From Arthrobacter pityocampae (GTDB taxonomy: Bacteria > Actinomycetota > Actinomycetes > Actinomycetales > Micrococcaceae): a stretch of DNA of 64,000 nucleotides. Of this stretch, positions 42,948 through 54,689 are shown in pieces (the first letter of the stretch is position 1; every line of letters begins with the position of its first letter). The position numbers and the translations under genes are program-made. The stretch lies in assembly GCF_002927275.1 (NCBI RefSeq), contig NZ_PRKW01000001.1:372001-436000 (forward strand). Reading direction: 5' to 3'. The notes under the pieces are model-generated. The model saw only the letters and a program-made list of their open reading frames with translations, did no database searches and was not told where the DNA came from.

Positions 42948-43379
42948 TCAGCGCCAGGTGCCGATGCCGATGACCGGGCCGGCCTCGATCCACGAGGAGA
43001 GGCCCGCATAGACGTCGTAGCGCATGGCGAGGTCGAACGGCTCGCCCTCGTGCGTGAGGTGGACGATGATCGCGCCGGGCTGGATCCGCACGCGCTCCGC
43101 CTCCGTGGCCGCGCGCCACCCGTCGACCTCGAGGGAGCTCCGCAGGAACCGGAACTTCGGCAGGGGGCTGAGCGAGAGCAGGCTGAGCCACTCCAGGTGG
43201 TGGTCCGTATAACGACAAACCCCCACCCGCCAGCCCTGGGGAGGGAGGCGGATGGAGGCGTCGAACGTGCCGAGGGCACGGTTCAGGTGGTACCGGCGGA
43301 GGAGGAAGGCGCCGATCACGAGCACGAGCAGGCCGAAGAGGACCGCAAGGCAGATGAACGTCACCCCCAGGGCCTCCAT
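42948..43379 (-). CDS. DUF2550 family membrane protein
   Basis: The 143-residue protein has one N-terminal transmembrane helix (about 6-27) and a basic cytosolic domain with RLPPQGWRVGVCRYTDHHLEW near 44-64 and a conserved RVRIQPGAIIVHL segment. DUF2550 genes lie directly after atpC in many actinobacteria, including mycobacteria. The 9-bp gap to atpC suggests co-transcription with the ATP synthase operon. Function is unknown. Confidence 0.88.
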   Translation of the reverse strand: MEALGVTFICLAVLFGLLVLVIGAFLLRRYHLNRALGTFDASIRLPPQGWRVGVCRYTDHHLEWLSLLSLSPLPKFRFLRSSLEVDGWRAATEAERVRIQPGAIIVHLTHEGEPFDLAMRYDVYAGLSSWIEAGPVIGIGTWR

Positions 43380-43388
43380 GTGGGAGGC

Positions 43389-43682
43389 CTACTCGGAGTC
43401 CGGCGTCACCGAACCGCCGACCCTGGCGTTGTCCGCCACGATCACGACGCGGTTGGAGTCGACCGAGAAGAAACCTCCGTCGACGCCGACGACCACGCGT
43501 TCGCCGCTGACCGGCTCCACCGAGATCTCGCCGGCCTCGAGGATCGCGAGGATCGGGGAGTGCCCGGGAAGGATCCCGATCTGGCCGTTCGTCGTGCGTG
43601 CGTTGACCTTCCGCGCCGCGCCCGACCACACGAAGTGGTCGGCCGCGACAACTTCGACCTCAAGTTCGCCCTGTGCTGCCAT
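43389..43682 (-). CDS. atpC: F1 ATP synthase subunit epsilon, short form
   Basis: The 97-residue protein corresponds to the N-terminal beta sandwich of epsilon: LEVEVVAADHFVWSGAARKV, NGQIGILPGHSPILAILEAG and VGVDGGFFSVDSNRVVIVAD. The C-terminal helical hairpin that inhibits ATP hydrolysis in other bacteria (E. coli epsilon has about 139 residues) is missing or reduced to a few residues. It follows atpD by 3 bp and ends the F1 gene set. Confidence 0.95.
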   Translation of the reverse strand: MAAQGELEVEVVAADHFVWSGAARKVNARTTNGQIGILPGHSPILAILEAGEISVEPVSGERVVVGVDGGFFSVDSNRVVIVADNARVGGSVTPDSE

Positions 43683-43685
43683 GAG

Positions 43686-45188
<1,503 letters not shown>

Positions 45189-45232
45189 CTAGCTGTGCAC
45201 CCGGGCCCTCGAGGGTCCGGGTGGGGCGTGCG

Positions 45233-46126
45233 TCAGGAGGCGCTCAGCGCGTCCGCACCGGCGACGATCTCCGAGAGTTCCTGGGTGATCTCGGCCTGGC
45301 GGGCGGTGTTGCGGAGACGCGTGTACTTCTTGATCAGCTCCGTCGCGTTGTCGCCGGCGGACTTCATCGCCCGCTGACGGGCCGCGAGCTCGCTCGCCGC
45401 CGCCTGCAGCATGGCGGCGAAGATGCGCGATTCGATGTATCGCGGCAGGAGCGCGTCCAGGACCTGCTCGGGCTCCGGCTCGTACTCGTACAGCGGCAGG
45501 AGGTCGCCCTCCTGGGTCACTTCCTCCTCGACGACCTCGAGCGGGAGCAGGCGCATGACGGACGGCTCCTGCACGACCATGGAGCGGAACTTCGTGTAGA
45601 CGATGTGGATCTCGTCCACTCCGCCGTCCTCGTAGTCCTTGAGGAAGGAGGCGAGGAGTGCCTCGCCGACCTCACGCGCGGTGCCGAACTCGGGGGCGTC
45701 GGTGGAACCCGTCCAGACCTTCTCGTAGTCGCGGCCGCGGAAGTCGAAGTACACCTGGGCCTTCCGGCCGAGCAGGAAGGCCTGGATCTCCTTGCCCTCC
45801 GCGCGGAGCGTCTCGAAGAGCCCCTCCGCCTGCTTGAGTGCGCTGGCCGAGTACGACCCCGCGAGACCGCGATCCGAGGTCATCACCAGGACGGCTGCAC
45901 GCCGGACCTGACCGTGCTCGGTGGTCAGCGGGTGGTCGATTTCAGACTGCGACGATACGGCCGAAACGGCACGGGTGATCGCGTTGGCGTACGGCAGTGC
46001 CGAGGCCACACGCGAACGCGCCTTGCCGATGCGAGAAGTCGCGATCAGCTCCATCGCCTTGAAGATCTTCCGCGTCGACGTGGTCGAGGCGATCTTCTGG
46101 CGGTAGACCCGGATCTGGGCTCCCAT
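45233..46126 (-). CDS. atpG: F1 ATP synthase subunit gamma
   Basis: Gamma is the central rotor stalk. The 297-residue protein begins [20 protein letters not shown] and ends [20 protein letters not shown], the two family-diagnostic helices, with [16 protein letters not shown] near 82-97. It is slightly longer than the E. coli protein because of an acidic insertion ([20 protein letters not shown]) near 198-217, a feature of actinobacterial gamma subunits. AAAGGA precedes the ATG. A strong hairpin separates it from atpA. Confidence 0.96.
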   Translation of the reverse strand: MGAQIRVYRQKIASTTSTRKIFKAMELIATSRIGKARSRVASALPYANAITRAVSAVSSQSEIDHPLTTEHGQVRRAAVLVMTSDRGLAGSYSASALKQAEGLFETLRAEGKEIQAFLLGRKAQVYFDFRGRDYEKVWTGSTDAPEFGTAREVGEALLASFLKDYEDGGVDEIHIVYTKFRSMVVQEPSVMRLLPLEVVEEEVTQEGDLLPLYEYEPEPEQVLDALLPRYIESRIFAAMLQAAASELAARQRAMKSAGDNATELIKKYTRLRNTARQAEITQELSEIVAGADALSAS

Positions 46127-46175
46127 TCTTGTCCTTTCCTTCGCCTCCGCTGGGGGAAGCGATCAGGCCAGGGTC

Positions 46176-46215
46176 CTGCGGCCGGGAGGGGCGTGGAGCC
46201 CCTCCCGGCCTGCAG
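46176..46215. other. Strong stem-loop between atpA and atpG
   Basis: A perfect 12-bp stem GGCCGGGAGGGG / CCCCTCCCGGCC (46180-46191, 46199-46210) encloses a 7-base loop, and CTGC/GCAG adds 4 pairs past a one-base bulge. It starts about 6 bp after the atpA stop codon in an otherwise tightly packed operon. No U-tract follows, so it may set mRNA stability or partial termination rather than ending the operon. Confidence 0.7.
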
Positions 46216-46220
46216 ATCCT

Positions 46221-47855
46221 CTAGCGCTTCTGTCGAACGATCTTTTCCTGCTCGACCGAATCGGCGTCGATCGCTTCGAATTCCTCGTGACCTGCCCCGA
46301 ACCCGTCGGCGCCGGCACCGAAGAAGCCCTGCTTGAAACCGGTGATCTGCGTCTTCAGTTCCTCGGCGGTCGAATCCTCCAGCTTGCCCGTCTGGGCGAG
46401 CGTCGTGAGGATCTGCGACTTGTGTCCGAGGTGCTCCAGGAACTCCGTCTCGAAGCGGTTGATGTCCTCGACCGGGACGTCGTCGAGGTAGCCGTTGGTA
46501 CCGGCCCAGATGGACACGACCTGCTGCTCGACCGGCATCGGCGAGTACTGGCCCTGCTTGAGCAGTTCCATCAGGCGTGCACCACGGGTCAGCTGCTGGC
46601 GGGAGGCCGCATCCAGGTCCGAGGCGAACATGGCGAAGGCCTGCATGTCCCGGTACTGGGCGAGGTCCAGCTTCAACGTTCCCGAGACCTTCTTCATCGA
46701 CTTCACCTGGGCGGCGCCGCCCACGCGGGACACCGACACGCCGACGTCCACAGCGGGACGCTGGTTGGCGTTGAAGAGGTCCGACTGCAGGAAGATCTGG
46801 CCGTCGGTGATGGAGATGACGTTCGTCGGGATGTAAGCCGAGACGTCGTTCGCCTTCGTCTCGACGAGCGGCAGGCCCGTCATCGAGCCGGCACCGAGCT
46901 CGTCGGAGAGCTTGGCACAACGCTCCAGCAGGCGGGAGTGCAGGTAGAACACGTCGCCCGGGTAGGCCTCGCGTCCCGGCGGGCGCCGGAGCAGGAGGGA
47001 CACCGCACGGTAGGCCTCCGCCTGCTTCGACAGGTCGTCGAACACGATGAGGACGTGCTTGCCGCCGTACATCCAGTGCTGCCCGATGGCGGAACCGGCG
47101 TAGGGGGCGAGGTACTTGAAGCCCGCGGGGTCGGAGGCTGGAGACGCGACGATGGTCGTGTACTCCAGGGCGCCCTTGTCCTCGAGGGTCTGGCGGACGG
47201 CGGCGATCGTCGACGCCTTCTGGCCGATGGCCACGTAGATGCAGCGCACCTGCTTGTTCACGTCACCGGAGGCCCAGTTGGCCTTCTGGTTGATGATGGT
47301 GTCCACGGCGATCGCGGTCTTGCCGGTCTGGCGGTCACCGATGATCAGCTGGCGCTGTCCACGGCCGATCGGGATCATGGCGTCGATGGCCTTGAGCCCG
47401 GTCTGCATGGGCTCGTGCACCGACTTGCGCTGCGTGACGCCGGGAGCCTGGGTCTCGAGCGCACGGCGCCCTTCGGCGACGATCTCGCCGAGGTCGTCGA
47501 TCGGCTGGCCCAGGGGGTCGACGACGCGGCCCAGGAAGGCGTCACCGACGGGGACCGAGAGGATCTCGCCCGTGCGGTGTACTTCCTGGCCTTCTTCGAT
47601 CCCGTTGTAGTCGCCGAGCACCACGACACCGATTTCGCGGGTGTCGAGGTTCTGGGCGAGTCCGAGCGTGCCGTCCTCGAACCGCAGCAGCTCGTTGGCC
47701 ATGACGGAGGGAAGACCCTCGACACGGGCAATGCCGTCGCTTGCGGTGGTCACGCGGCCGACTTCGACGCGCTCCGCGTTTCCGGGCTCGTAGGACGCCG
47801 CAAAGTCGTTCAACGCACTACGGACGTCTTCGGCGTTGATGGTCAATTCGGCCAT
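46221..47855 (-). CDS. atpA: F1 ATP synthase subunit alpha
   Basis: Alpha is the regulatory nucleotide-binding F1 subunit. The 544-residue protein shows Walker [14 protein letters not shown] near 170-182, [15 protein letters not shown], the [11 protein letters not shown] segment and the alpha/beta signature [17 protein letters not shown] near 373. The C-terminal 40 residues (from about 505) are an actinobacterial extension rich in Glu and Gly. Start ATG 47855 follows CAGGGAC. Confidence 0.97.
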   Translation of the reverse strand: MAELTINAEDVRSALNDFAASYEPGNAERVEVGRVTTASDGIARVEGLPSVMANELLRFEDGTLGLAQNLDTREIGVVVLGDYNGIEEGQEVHRTGEILSVPVGDAFLGRVVDPLGQPIDDLGEIVAEGRRALETQAPGVTQRKSVHEPMQTGLKAIDAMIPIGRGQRQLIIGDRQTGKTAIAVDTIINQKANWASGDVNKQVRCIYVAIGQKASTIAAVRQTLEDKGALEYTTIVASPASDPAGFKYLAPYAGSAIGQHWMYGGKHVLIVFDDLSKQAEAYRAVSLLLRRPPGREAYPGDVFYLHSRLLERCAKLSDELGAGSMTGLPLVETKANDVSAYIPTNVISITDGQIFLQSDLFNANQRPAVDVGVSVSRVGGAAQVKSMKKVSGTLKLDLAQYRDMQAFAMFASDLDAASRQQLTRGARLMELLKQGQYSPMPVEQQVVSIWAGTNGYLDDVPVEDINRFETEFLEHLGHKSQILTTLAQTGKLEDSTAEELKTQITGFKQGFFGAGADGFGAGHEEFEAIDADSVEQEKIVRQKR

Positions 47856-47952
47856 CTCAGTCCCTGCTCTCCTGTGTTGTGATCACCATGGGATGCGTGG
47901 CGACCGGTGTGTGATTCAGTGGGTGTGGCGCGGATCGGACAGGGCGCGAGCC

Positions 47953-48764
47953 CTATCCCGCCAGCTTGCGGCGCAGTTCGGACAGCCGCGTGACGACGGT
48001 CGAGTCGACCATCTCGTCTCCCACACTGACGCGGACTCCGCCGATCAGTGTGGGGTCTACGGTGATGTTGACCTTCAGTTCGCGGTTGTACATCGCGTTC
48101 AGCCCGGACTGCAGCCGTTCGAGCTGGCCTGCCGTCAGCGGACGGGTGACGCTGACATTGGCAATCCAGCGCTGCTGGCGCGCGGCGACCAGTTCGAGGA
48201 ACCGTTCGACGAGGATCGCGGGCTTCAAGCCGCGCGGCGCACGCACGGCCTGGTCGATGAGGAGCCGGCCGGCGGGCCCTGCCTCCGGCACGAGCTTGAG
48301 ACCGAGGACCACCTTCGACTCCGGGGTGGCCTGCGCATCCGAGAGCGCCCTCTGCAGGGCGTGGTTCGAAGCGACCACCTGGATGAAGGAGAACAATTCG
48401 TTCTCGAGCCGGTCCAGGCCCTCCACACCGCTGCCGCGCTCCGCCACCGCGATGACCACGGTGGCCGCGAGGGTCTCCAGGGCGTCACCGATGTCGCGGG
48501 CGTTGGCCCACCGCTCGCTGACGAGGTCCCTGACCACTGCTGCAGCTTCGGTCGAGACGCGCCCGGCGATCAGCTGATCGACGAGCACCGCCTTGTCCTT
48601 GCCGGTGCGGGAAGGATCCGTGAGTGCGCGGCGCAGGCCGGCGTTGCTGTCGAGCATCGACAGCACGCCGAACAGCTCCTCCGCGAGGCCCAGGGTCGCG
48701 CCCGGTAGGCGGGACTCAAGCCCTTCACGGACCGTTGCCAGGGACTGGCTCGATACACCTGCCA

Positions 48765-48765
<1 letters not shown>
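47953..48765 (-). CDS. atpH: ATP synthase subunit delta
   Basis: Delta links F1 to the peripheral stalk. The 270-residue protein is longer than the E. coli subunit (177) but normal for this group; it is not the b-delta fusion found in mycobacteria. The C-terminal OSCP motif reads VNITVDPTLIGGVRVSVGDEMVDSTV near 235-260. Its ATG overlaps the TAA of atpF by one base. Confidence 0.95.
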
Positions 48766-49322
<557 letters not shown>

Positions 49323-49368
49323 TCACCCGTCTTTCTTAAGCTTGTCTTCGGTCGGTCAGGCGGCCTTG

Positions 49369-49584
49369 TCAGGCGCCGATGACGAAGGCGAAGACGAGAC
49401 CCAGGATCGCGAGGGCTTCGGTCAGCGCCAGGCCGAGGAAGGCGATGGGCTGGAGAACACGCTGTGCCTCGGGCTGGCGAGCCACGCCATTGATGTAGGC
49501 CGCGAAGACGAGACCGACGCCGATACCACCGCCGATTGCGGAGAGACCGTATCCAACGAGGTTGAGGCTACCCTGTACTTCCAT
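49369..49584 (-). CDS. atpE: ATP synthase subunit c
   Basis: The 71-residue proteolipid has two membrane helices joined by the polar loop [12 protein letters not shown]. The essential carboxylate is the Glu in [13 protein letters not shown] near residue 54. No Na+-type ligand set is evident, so proton coupling is expected. It has its own ribosome site (AAAGGAAC). Confidence 0.96.
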   Translation of the reverse strand: MEVQGSLNLVGYGLSAIGGGIGVGLVFAAYINGVARQPEAQRVLQPIAFLGLALTEALAILGLVFAFVIGA

Positions 49585-49658
49585 TGTGTTCCTTTCAAGA
49601 TGCCGCTTGGTGCGACAGGTTGCATGGGATCATCCCCGACGGGGAAGACTTGTGTGAA

Positions 49659-50480
49659 TCAGTGGGCGTCGGCGTGCAGCGCGCCTTCGATGTAGATCGC
49701 GGCGAGCAGCGTGAAGACGTAGGCCTGCAGGATCATGATCAGGACCTCGAGCATGTACATCGCGATGGCGCCGAGGAGGACCAGGACGCTGGTGCCCTGC
49801 AGGAGGATGTTGCCCGTCATGACCATGTACTCGATGGCGGATCCCGCGAGGGTCACGATCAGGTGGCCGGCGAGCATCGTCGCGAAGAGTCGCAGCGAGT
49901 GGGTGACCGGGCGGACGATGAAGTTCGAGATGATCTCGATCGGCACGACGATCGGCAGGATGTACCAGGGCACGCCTGAGGGGACGACGGCCAGCTTGAA
50001 GTAGCGCAGGCCGTGCTTCTGGACGCCGATGCCGACCCAGAGCAGGTAGAAGATCGCCGCGATGGCGTAGGCACTGCCCGGGTGCGAGAAGCTGGGCAGC
50101 TGCAGGAACGGGATGGCCCCGAAGATGTTGTTCACCAGCACGAAGAAGAACGCGGTGAACAGCCAGGGGACGTACCGCATGAAGTCCCGGCCGCCGATGA
50201 TGTCCTTGCCGATGGAGTTGCGGACGAAGCCGTACGCGGACTCACCGAGGAACTGCACCTTGCCGGGTACCAGCTGGTGGCGCCGTGACGCGACCAGGAA
50301 GAATGCGGCGATGAGGACCACGGACAGGATGACCATGAGCATCTGCTTGCCGAAGCCGGGGTCGAACCAGACTCCGTAGGCGTCACCCCACGGGAGGATG
50401 TCCCGGTAATGGGTGTCCTCGATCGTCGGGGCTACGAATCCCTCTTCGGTAGTTGCGGCCGGGAGCGCAAGCGCGATCAA
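49659..50480 (-). CDS. atpB: ATP synthase subunit a
   Basis: Subunit a forms the proton half-channels. The 273-residue protein has five to six membrane helices and the essential arginine in THSLRLFATMLAGHLIV near residue 190. The start is TTG at 50480, supported by AGAGAGGAAA six bases upstream; the frame is open further but without ribosome site or conserved sequence. ATP synthase genes follow in the order BEFHAGDC. Confidence 0.94.
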   Translation of the reverse strand: MIALALPAATTEEGFVAPTIEDTHYRDILPWGDAYGVWFDPGFGKQMLMVILSVVLIAAFFLVASRRHQLVPGKVQFLGESAYGFVRNSIGKDIIGGRDFMRYVPWLFTAFFFVLVNNIFGAIPFLQLPSFSHPGSAYAIAAIFYLLWVGIGVQKHGLRYFKLAVVPSGVPWYILPIVVPIEIISNFIVRPVTHSLRLFATMLAGHLIVTLAGSAIEYMVMTGNILLQGTSVLVLLGAIAMYMLEVLIMILQAYVFTLLAAIYIEGALHADAH

Positions 50481-50565
50481 CGCGTTTCCTCTCTGCAGTG
50501 TCCATCGTTGGGCAAGATCTGTTCGGCCGCAGCGTGACTGGTCCGACTCCTGAAGTTCTGGGGAT

Positions 50566-50883
50566 TCACTCGGGTTCATCCTCGGCACCGGACGTCGGCC
50601 GGGCTCCGCGCTGCGGGTCCGGCGTGTGGTCCTGGGTGAGGTTGTGCATGTGGGAGAGGTAGAAACCCCCTGCTGCACCTAAGAACGCTCCCGCCAGCAC
50701 CAACCAGCGCGTGTCGAGGAGATTATCCAGCCCCCAGCCTATCAAACTCCATACCGCGATCCCGCCAATCATGTAGCTCAGGACCGTGATGCCGGCGTTG
50801 TAGCCGCCGTTGGAAAACCGCGCCTCGTCCGGCGTCGGGGTGTCACCGGAAGGGTCGCCGGGACCCGGGGAAGAGCCGGTCAT
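50566..50883 (-). CDS. AtpI/AtpZ-like membrane protein (ATPase_gene1 type)
   Basis: The 105-residue protein has a Pro/Gly-rich cytosolic N-terminus, two membrane helices (ITVLSYMIGGIAVWSLIGWGLD and WLVLAGAFLGAAGGFYL) and a short tail. The helix hairpin with YMIGG...GWGLD matches AtpZ-like proteins encoded ahead of atpB, which are involved in cation supply or c-ring assembly. It begins one base after the stop of the gene upstream. Confidence 0.82.
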   Translation of the reverse strand: MTGSSPGPGDPSGDTPTPDEARFSNGGYNAGITVLSYMIGGIAVWSLIGWGLDNLLDTRWLVLAGAFLGAAGGFYLSHMHNLTQDHTPDPQRGARPTSGAEDEPE

Positions 50884-50884
50884 G

Positions 50885-51394
50885 TCAGTGTCCTTCCGGT
50901 CGCGAGGGAGCGGAAGGACGCGCGAGCGCCCCGGACGTGTCGTCGTAGAGGGGTGTGCGGAGCCGCGAGAACGCGACGACCTCCGCGACCTGCCATACGA
51001 GAACGGTCGCGAGGGCTCCCCAGAAGAACCACGTCCGGTCCAGCCAGTCCGGCGTCCCGAAGAGGAACAGGACGACGGCGAACCCGACGACCTTGATGGC
51101 GTAGGTGACGGCGAAGAGTCCGAGCGCCCCGGACGGGTTGGTCCTGCCGGTGAAGTGGCCGATGAGGAGGCTCAGGCCGAAGAACACCATGACGAGGGCC
51201 GCGCCGAACAGGACACTGAGGGCGGCGGCGGGTGAGGCGGCGAGCAGCGCTGCGATCGCGAGCAGGACGGCGATCGCCGCGCCCCCGGCGGCACTCCAGC
51301 CGAGGATGCGCAGCCACGGGCTCTCCGTGGGCCCCGACGCCGGGGCGAGCGTCGCATGGTCGGCTCCGGTGGCCGGGTTCTCCGGTCGTGGCAC
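50885..51394 (-). CDS. atpI: ATP synthase accessory protein I-like
   Basis: The 169-residue protein has four membrane helices (about 28-50, 57-79, 92-113 and 123-143) in the arrangement of AtpI, the proposed c-ring assembly factor, and sits at the head of the atp operon between wecA and atpB as in other actinobacteria. The start is a GTG with only a weak GGACA upstream. AtpI sequences are poorly conserved, so the call rests mainly on position and topology. Confidence 0.75.
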   Translation of the reverse strand: MPRPENPATGADHATLAPASGPTESPWLRILGWSAAGGAAIAVLLAIAALLAASPAAALSVLFGAALVMVFFGLSLLIGHFTGRTNPSGALGLFAVTYAIKVVGFAVVLFLFGTPDWLDRTWFFWGALATVLVWQVAEVVAFSRLRTPLYDDTSGALARPSAPSRPEGH

Positions 51395-51510
51395 GTGCTG
51401 TCCGCTCTGTCGGCTGCGCCGTGGGGCGCCCTGCTGGTCCCCGATCGACGGCGTCGTGAGGTCTGGAGCCGGTTCCGCAGGACCGCTGGTCCGCGGACCC
51501 GGCGCCTGAA

Positions 51511-51516
51511 ATTCTA
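51511..51516 (-). promoter_or_regulatory. -10 element (TAGAAT) of the ATP synthase operon
   Basis: TAGAAT on the minus strand lies 15 bp after the wecA stop and about 117 bp before the atpI GTG. It is the best -10 in the gap and would give the atp genes their own promoter with a leader of about 110 bases. No convincing -35 is seen. Confidence 0.5.
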
Positions 51517-51530
51517 CCGCACGGCGGGGT

Positions 51531-52565
51531 TCACTCCCCCGATCCGGCGTCGACCGCCGTCCGGCGGCGGGCGATTGCGCGCACGATCCGCGGGGAGTAG
51601 AGGTACAGCGCGACCACGGCCGCGGCGAGCAGCGATGCCGACACCGCGAGGGGTGCGGGGGCGGTGGCGGCCACGAAGCCCGCGGCGCCCGTGAGTGCGG
51701 ACAGGACGCTCACGAGGACCGCCACCTGGACGTGGTTCAGCCCGGTGTCCGTGAGTCTCTGGTAGACGTGCTGGCGATGCGCGACGGCGAGCCGTTCCCC
51801 GCGCCGGGCCCGGCGCAGGAAGGTGGTGAACGTGTCCGCCAGGTAGATGAGCACCGGCGAGAGAAGGTACTCGAGGTAGACGCCCGCGAGCAGTCCGGTG
51901 ACGGCGATGGCCGCGATCGACGCCCCGAGCAGGTAGCTGCCGACGTCGCCCAGGAACACGAATCCCCGGCCGAGGTTCCAGGGCAGGAAGCCCGCGAACG
52001 CGGCGGCGACCACGAGCCCTGCGACCGTCAGCCACAGCTGGTCGCTGAGGACGCCGGCCCCCGAGTAGAAGAGGCCCACGACCACCCCGTGCATGCCGGA
52101 GATGCCGTTGATGCCGTCCATGAAGTTGGCGGCGTTGATGTACGTGGCCACGGCCACGGCCCCGACGGGGATCCACCAGTAGCTGCTGTCCTCGATGGTC
52201 GTCGCGAGGACGATCGTGCCGACCACGCCGATCATGAGCTGCGCGCCGGCACGCACCCGCACGGACAGTCCCCGGAGGTCCTCGATCCAGCCCAGGGTCG
52301 CGGCCGCGCCCACCATCCCGATGACGACGAGGATGAGCGAGCGGTCGACGGCGACGAGCCCGATCGCGAGGGACGCGGCGAGGGCGACGAGGATCGCGAC
52401 CGCGACGGCCATTCCCATCCCCCGGACGACGACGGTGGAGTGGGAGGAGCGGTGGTTGGGGATGTCCACGACCCCCCACCGCTTCAGCAGGGGCTTCACG
52501 ACGACGGGCAGCGCGAGGGACAGCCCCAGGGCGAGGAGCCCGACGATCACCAGCTGCGCGGTCAC
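51531..52565 (-). CDS. wecA: WecA/MraY-family polyprenyl-phosphate sugar-1-phosphate transferase
   Basis: The 344-residue membrane protein should transfer a sugar-1-phosphate (GlcNAc-1-P in the classic case) to decaprenyl phosphate, the first step of a cell-wall linkage unit or glycan. It has ten to eleven membrane helices, NAANFMDGINGISG near 157-170, FLGDVGSYLLG near 209-219 and the HRQHVYQRL cytosolic motif near 269-277, all WecA-type. The GTG overlaps the TGA of the dehydratase gene upstream (GTGA). In mycobacteria the orthologue also precedes the atp operon. Confidence 0.9.
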   Translation of the reverse strand: MTAQLVIVGLLALGLSLALPVVVKPLLKRWGVVDIPNHRSSHSTVVVRGMGMAVAVAILVALAASLAIGLVAVDRSLILVVIGMVGAAATLGWIEDLRGLSVRVRAGAQLMIGVVGTIVLATTIEDSSYWWIPVGAVAVATYINAANFMDGINGISGMHGVVVGLFYSGAGVLSDQLWLTVAGLVVAAAFAGFLPWNLGRGFVFLGDVGSYLLGASIAAIAVTGLLAGVYLEYLLSPVLIYLADTFTTFLRRARRGERLAVAHRQHVYQRLTDTGLNHVQVAVLVSVLSALTGAAGFVAATAPAPLAVSASLLAAAVVALYLYSPRIVRAIARRRTAVDAGSGE

Positions 52566-54475
52566 GACGCCGGCCCTGCGGCGGCCGTGGACGGCGCCGT
52601 GCGGGCGGCACTCTCCGGCGTCTCGCCGGCGAGGGCACCGATCCGTCCCTGGCCGAACCCGCCCTCGGACTTCCACTGCTGGAGGCTCAGCCGCCCGGGA
52701 TCCAGCGGCGCCACCGAGGTGTGGGAGATCTTCGGGTGGAGCGGGCGGGAGTCGTCCTCGCCGACGCCGATCAGGTCCTCGTGCATCTTCTCGCCGGGCC
52801 GCAGGCCCGTGAAGACGATGTCGATGTCCTTGCCGGACATCGCGATCATGCGCTGGGCGACGTCGAGGATCTTCACGGCCTCGCCCATGTCGAGGATGAG
52901 GACCTCCCCTCCCCTGCCGATCGCCCCCGCCTGGACGACGAGCTGGCACGCCTCGGGGATGGTCATGAAGAAGCGGGTCACCTCGGGGTCGGTCACCGTG
53001 ATCGGACCGCCGTTGCGGATCTGCTCGGTGAAGAGCGGGAGCATGGAGCCGCGGCTCCCGATCACGTTGCCGAAGCGCACCGAGACGTACCCCTGGCCCG
53101 TGGCCTCGGCATGCCAGGACGTGAGCTTCTCGGCGACGCGCTTGGAGTGCCCGAGGACACTCGTGGGGTCTGCCGCCTTGTCCGTGGAGATGTTGACGAA
53201 GTTGGTCACGCCGACGGCTGCGGAGGCCCGGAGGACGTTCAGCGACCCCTGCACGTTGGTCTTCCAGGCCTCCTCCGGGTACTGCTCGAGCAGCGAGACG
53301 TGCTTGAGGGCGGCGGCGTGGAAGACGACCTCCGGCCTGCGGTCCTCGAAGATGTTCAGCAGCGCGTCGGCGTCCCGGATGTCGGCGAGGACGGTGTCGC
53401 GGCCGGTGAGCAGTCCGCGCCCGGTGAGGGAGATCTGCGTGGACTGCAGGCCCGTCTCGTCGCGGTCGAGCATGATGAGCTCGGCCGGGGCGAAGGCGGC
53501 CAGCTGCCGGCACAGTTCGGAGCCGATCGAGCCGCCGGCTCCGGTCACCAGGACGCGCTTGCCCGCGACGTACCCGGCGACCTCGTCCGGGTGGATGTCC
53601 ACCGGCCGGCGTCCGATGAGGTCCTCGACGGCGACCTCGCGGAAGTCGGCGATGGCGGCGTGCGCGGCGCCGGCCGCCCCGAGCATGTCCCGTAGCGGTG
53701 GCAGGACGAGCACCTTGATGCCGAGGCCCGCCACGAGGTCGGAGACGCGGCGCACCTGCGCGGCCTCCACCTCCGAGAACGCAATGACCAGGATGGAGGC
53801 CTGCGTCCTCGCCACGACGTCCCGCAGGTCGTCGACCCGCCCGAGGACCGGCACGGTGGAGAGGCGGAGGTGCTTCTTGGCGGGATCGTCGTCGATCAGG
53901 CCGACGGGGAAGTAGGGCGAGCCCGGGTCCTGCATCATGCGGCTCACGAGCGAGTTCCCCAGGAACCCCGCCCCGTAGATCAGGGTGCGCTGGGCGTCCT
54001 CACCGGGCTTCGCCTTGCTCTCCACGTACATGCGCTTGAGGTAGCGGGTGGCGGCCAGGAACATGCACGCGAAGGGGAAGGCGATGATGCCGATGCTGCG
54101 CGGCACCTCGATGACCGTGAAGAACGCGACGCTGACGAGCACCAGGATGACGGCGACGAGCACCGCGACGACCACGAGCAGCTTCGCCTCGTGGAAGCTC
54201 CCGAAGCTGTACCTCCCCCGGTACAGCGCGAAGCTGAGTCCCACCACCAGCTGGGCGACGACGGCCACCGCGCAGAACACGGCGATGCCCGGCACGTTGA
54301 GCTCCTTGACGAGGAGCTCGTAGCGGAGGATCAGCGCGAGGACGATGGCCACGATCCAGGCCGCGGCGTCCAGCAGGTACTGCGACCACAGCCACAGCGC
54401 CGGTTTGTCGCCGGAGGAGGCTACGGGCGTGGAGCCGGGTGTCCGGGCGGAGGCCCGGCCTTCATTGAGTGCCAT
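52562..54475 (-). CDS. PglF/CapD-like UDP-N-acetylglucosamine 4,6-dehydratase (membrane-bound)
   Basis: The 637-residue protein has four N-terminal membrane helices (about 25-145), a first Rossmann domain with IYGAGFLGNSLV near 165 and a catalytic SDR domain starting VLVTGAGGSIGSELCRQLA near 310-328. The active-site stretch NISTDKAADPTSVLGHSKRVAE matches PglF/WbpM-type dehydratases that lack the usual Tyr. The product would be a UDP-4-keto-6-deoxy sugar for surface glycans. MALNEG at 54475 follows TTAGGA; earlier ATGs lack ribosome sites. It is coupled to wecA. Confidence 0.9.
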   Translation of the reverse strand: MALNEGRASARTPGSTPVASSGDKPALWLWSQYLLDAAAWIVAIVLALILRYELLVKELNVPGIAVFCAVAVVAQLVVGLSFALYRGRYSFGSFHEAKLLVVVAVLVAVILVLVSVAFFTVIEVPRSIGIIAFPFACMFLAATRYLKRMYVESKAKPGEDAQRTLIYGAGFLGNSLVSRMMQDPGSPYFPVGLIDDDPAKKHLRLSTVPVLGRVDDLRDVVARTQASILVIAFSEVEAAQVRRVSDLVAGLGIKVLVLPPLRDMLGAAGAAHAAIADFREVAVEDLIGRRPVDIHPDEVAGYVAGKRVLVTGAGGSIGSELCRQLAAFAPAELIMLDRDETGLQSTQISLTGRGLLTGRDTVLADIRDADALLNIFEDRRPEVVFHAAALKHVSLLEQYPEEAWKTNVQGSLNVLRASAAVGVTNFVNISTDKAADPTSVLGHSKRVAEKLTSWHAEATGQGYVSVRFGNVIGSRGSMLPLFTEQIRNGGPITVTDPEVTRFFMTIPEACQLVVQAGAIGRGGEVLILDMGEAVKILDVAQRMIAMSGKDIDIVFTGLRPGEKMHEDLIGVGEDDSRPLHPKISHTSVAPLDPGRLSLQQWKSEGGFGQGRIGALAGETPESAARTAPSTAAAGPAS

Positions 54476-54597
54476 GATTCCTAACGGTGTCATGCAGGCG
54501 TCCACCGCGTCGCAGGGCGTCATGAGTCCCGTCGGTCCCGTACCCGCGGGGCCGGGACACGTGGGATCGGGACCCGTCCGGACGGGGCTGGAACACG

Positions 54598-54630
54598 GTG
54601 TAATAGACTGCTACTACCCCAGAATACTAA
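54598..54630. promoter_or_regulatory. AT-rich divergent promoter region between the dehydratase and GT2 genes
   Basis: This short AT-rich stretch in the 214-bp divergent gap carries TAGACT (54604-54609) and AATACT (54623-54628) on the plus strand and TAGTAT-like hexamers on the minus strand. It is the most likely start region for both glycan gene units. Confidence 0.45.
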
Positions 54631-54689
54631 CTGCCCCGCCTGTGCCAGGCCTGTTGCGCACTGCAATGGCGCGGCCCGGAAGGACCAGC

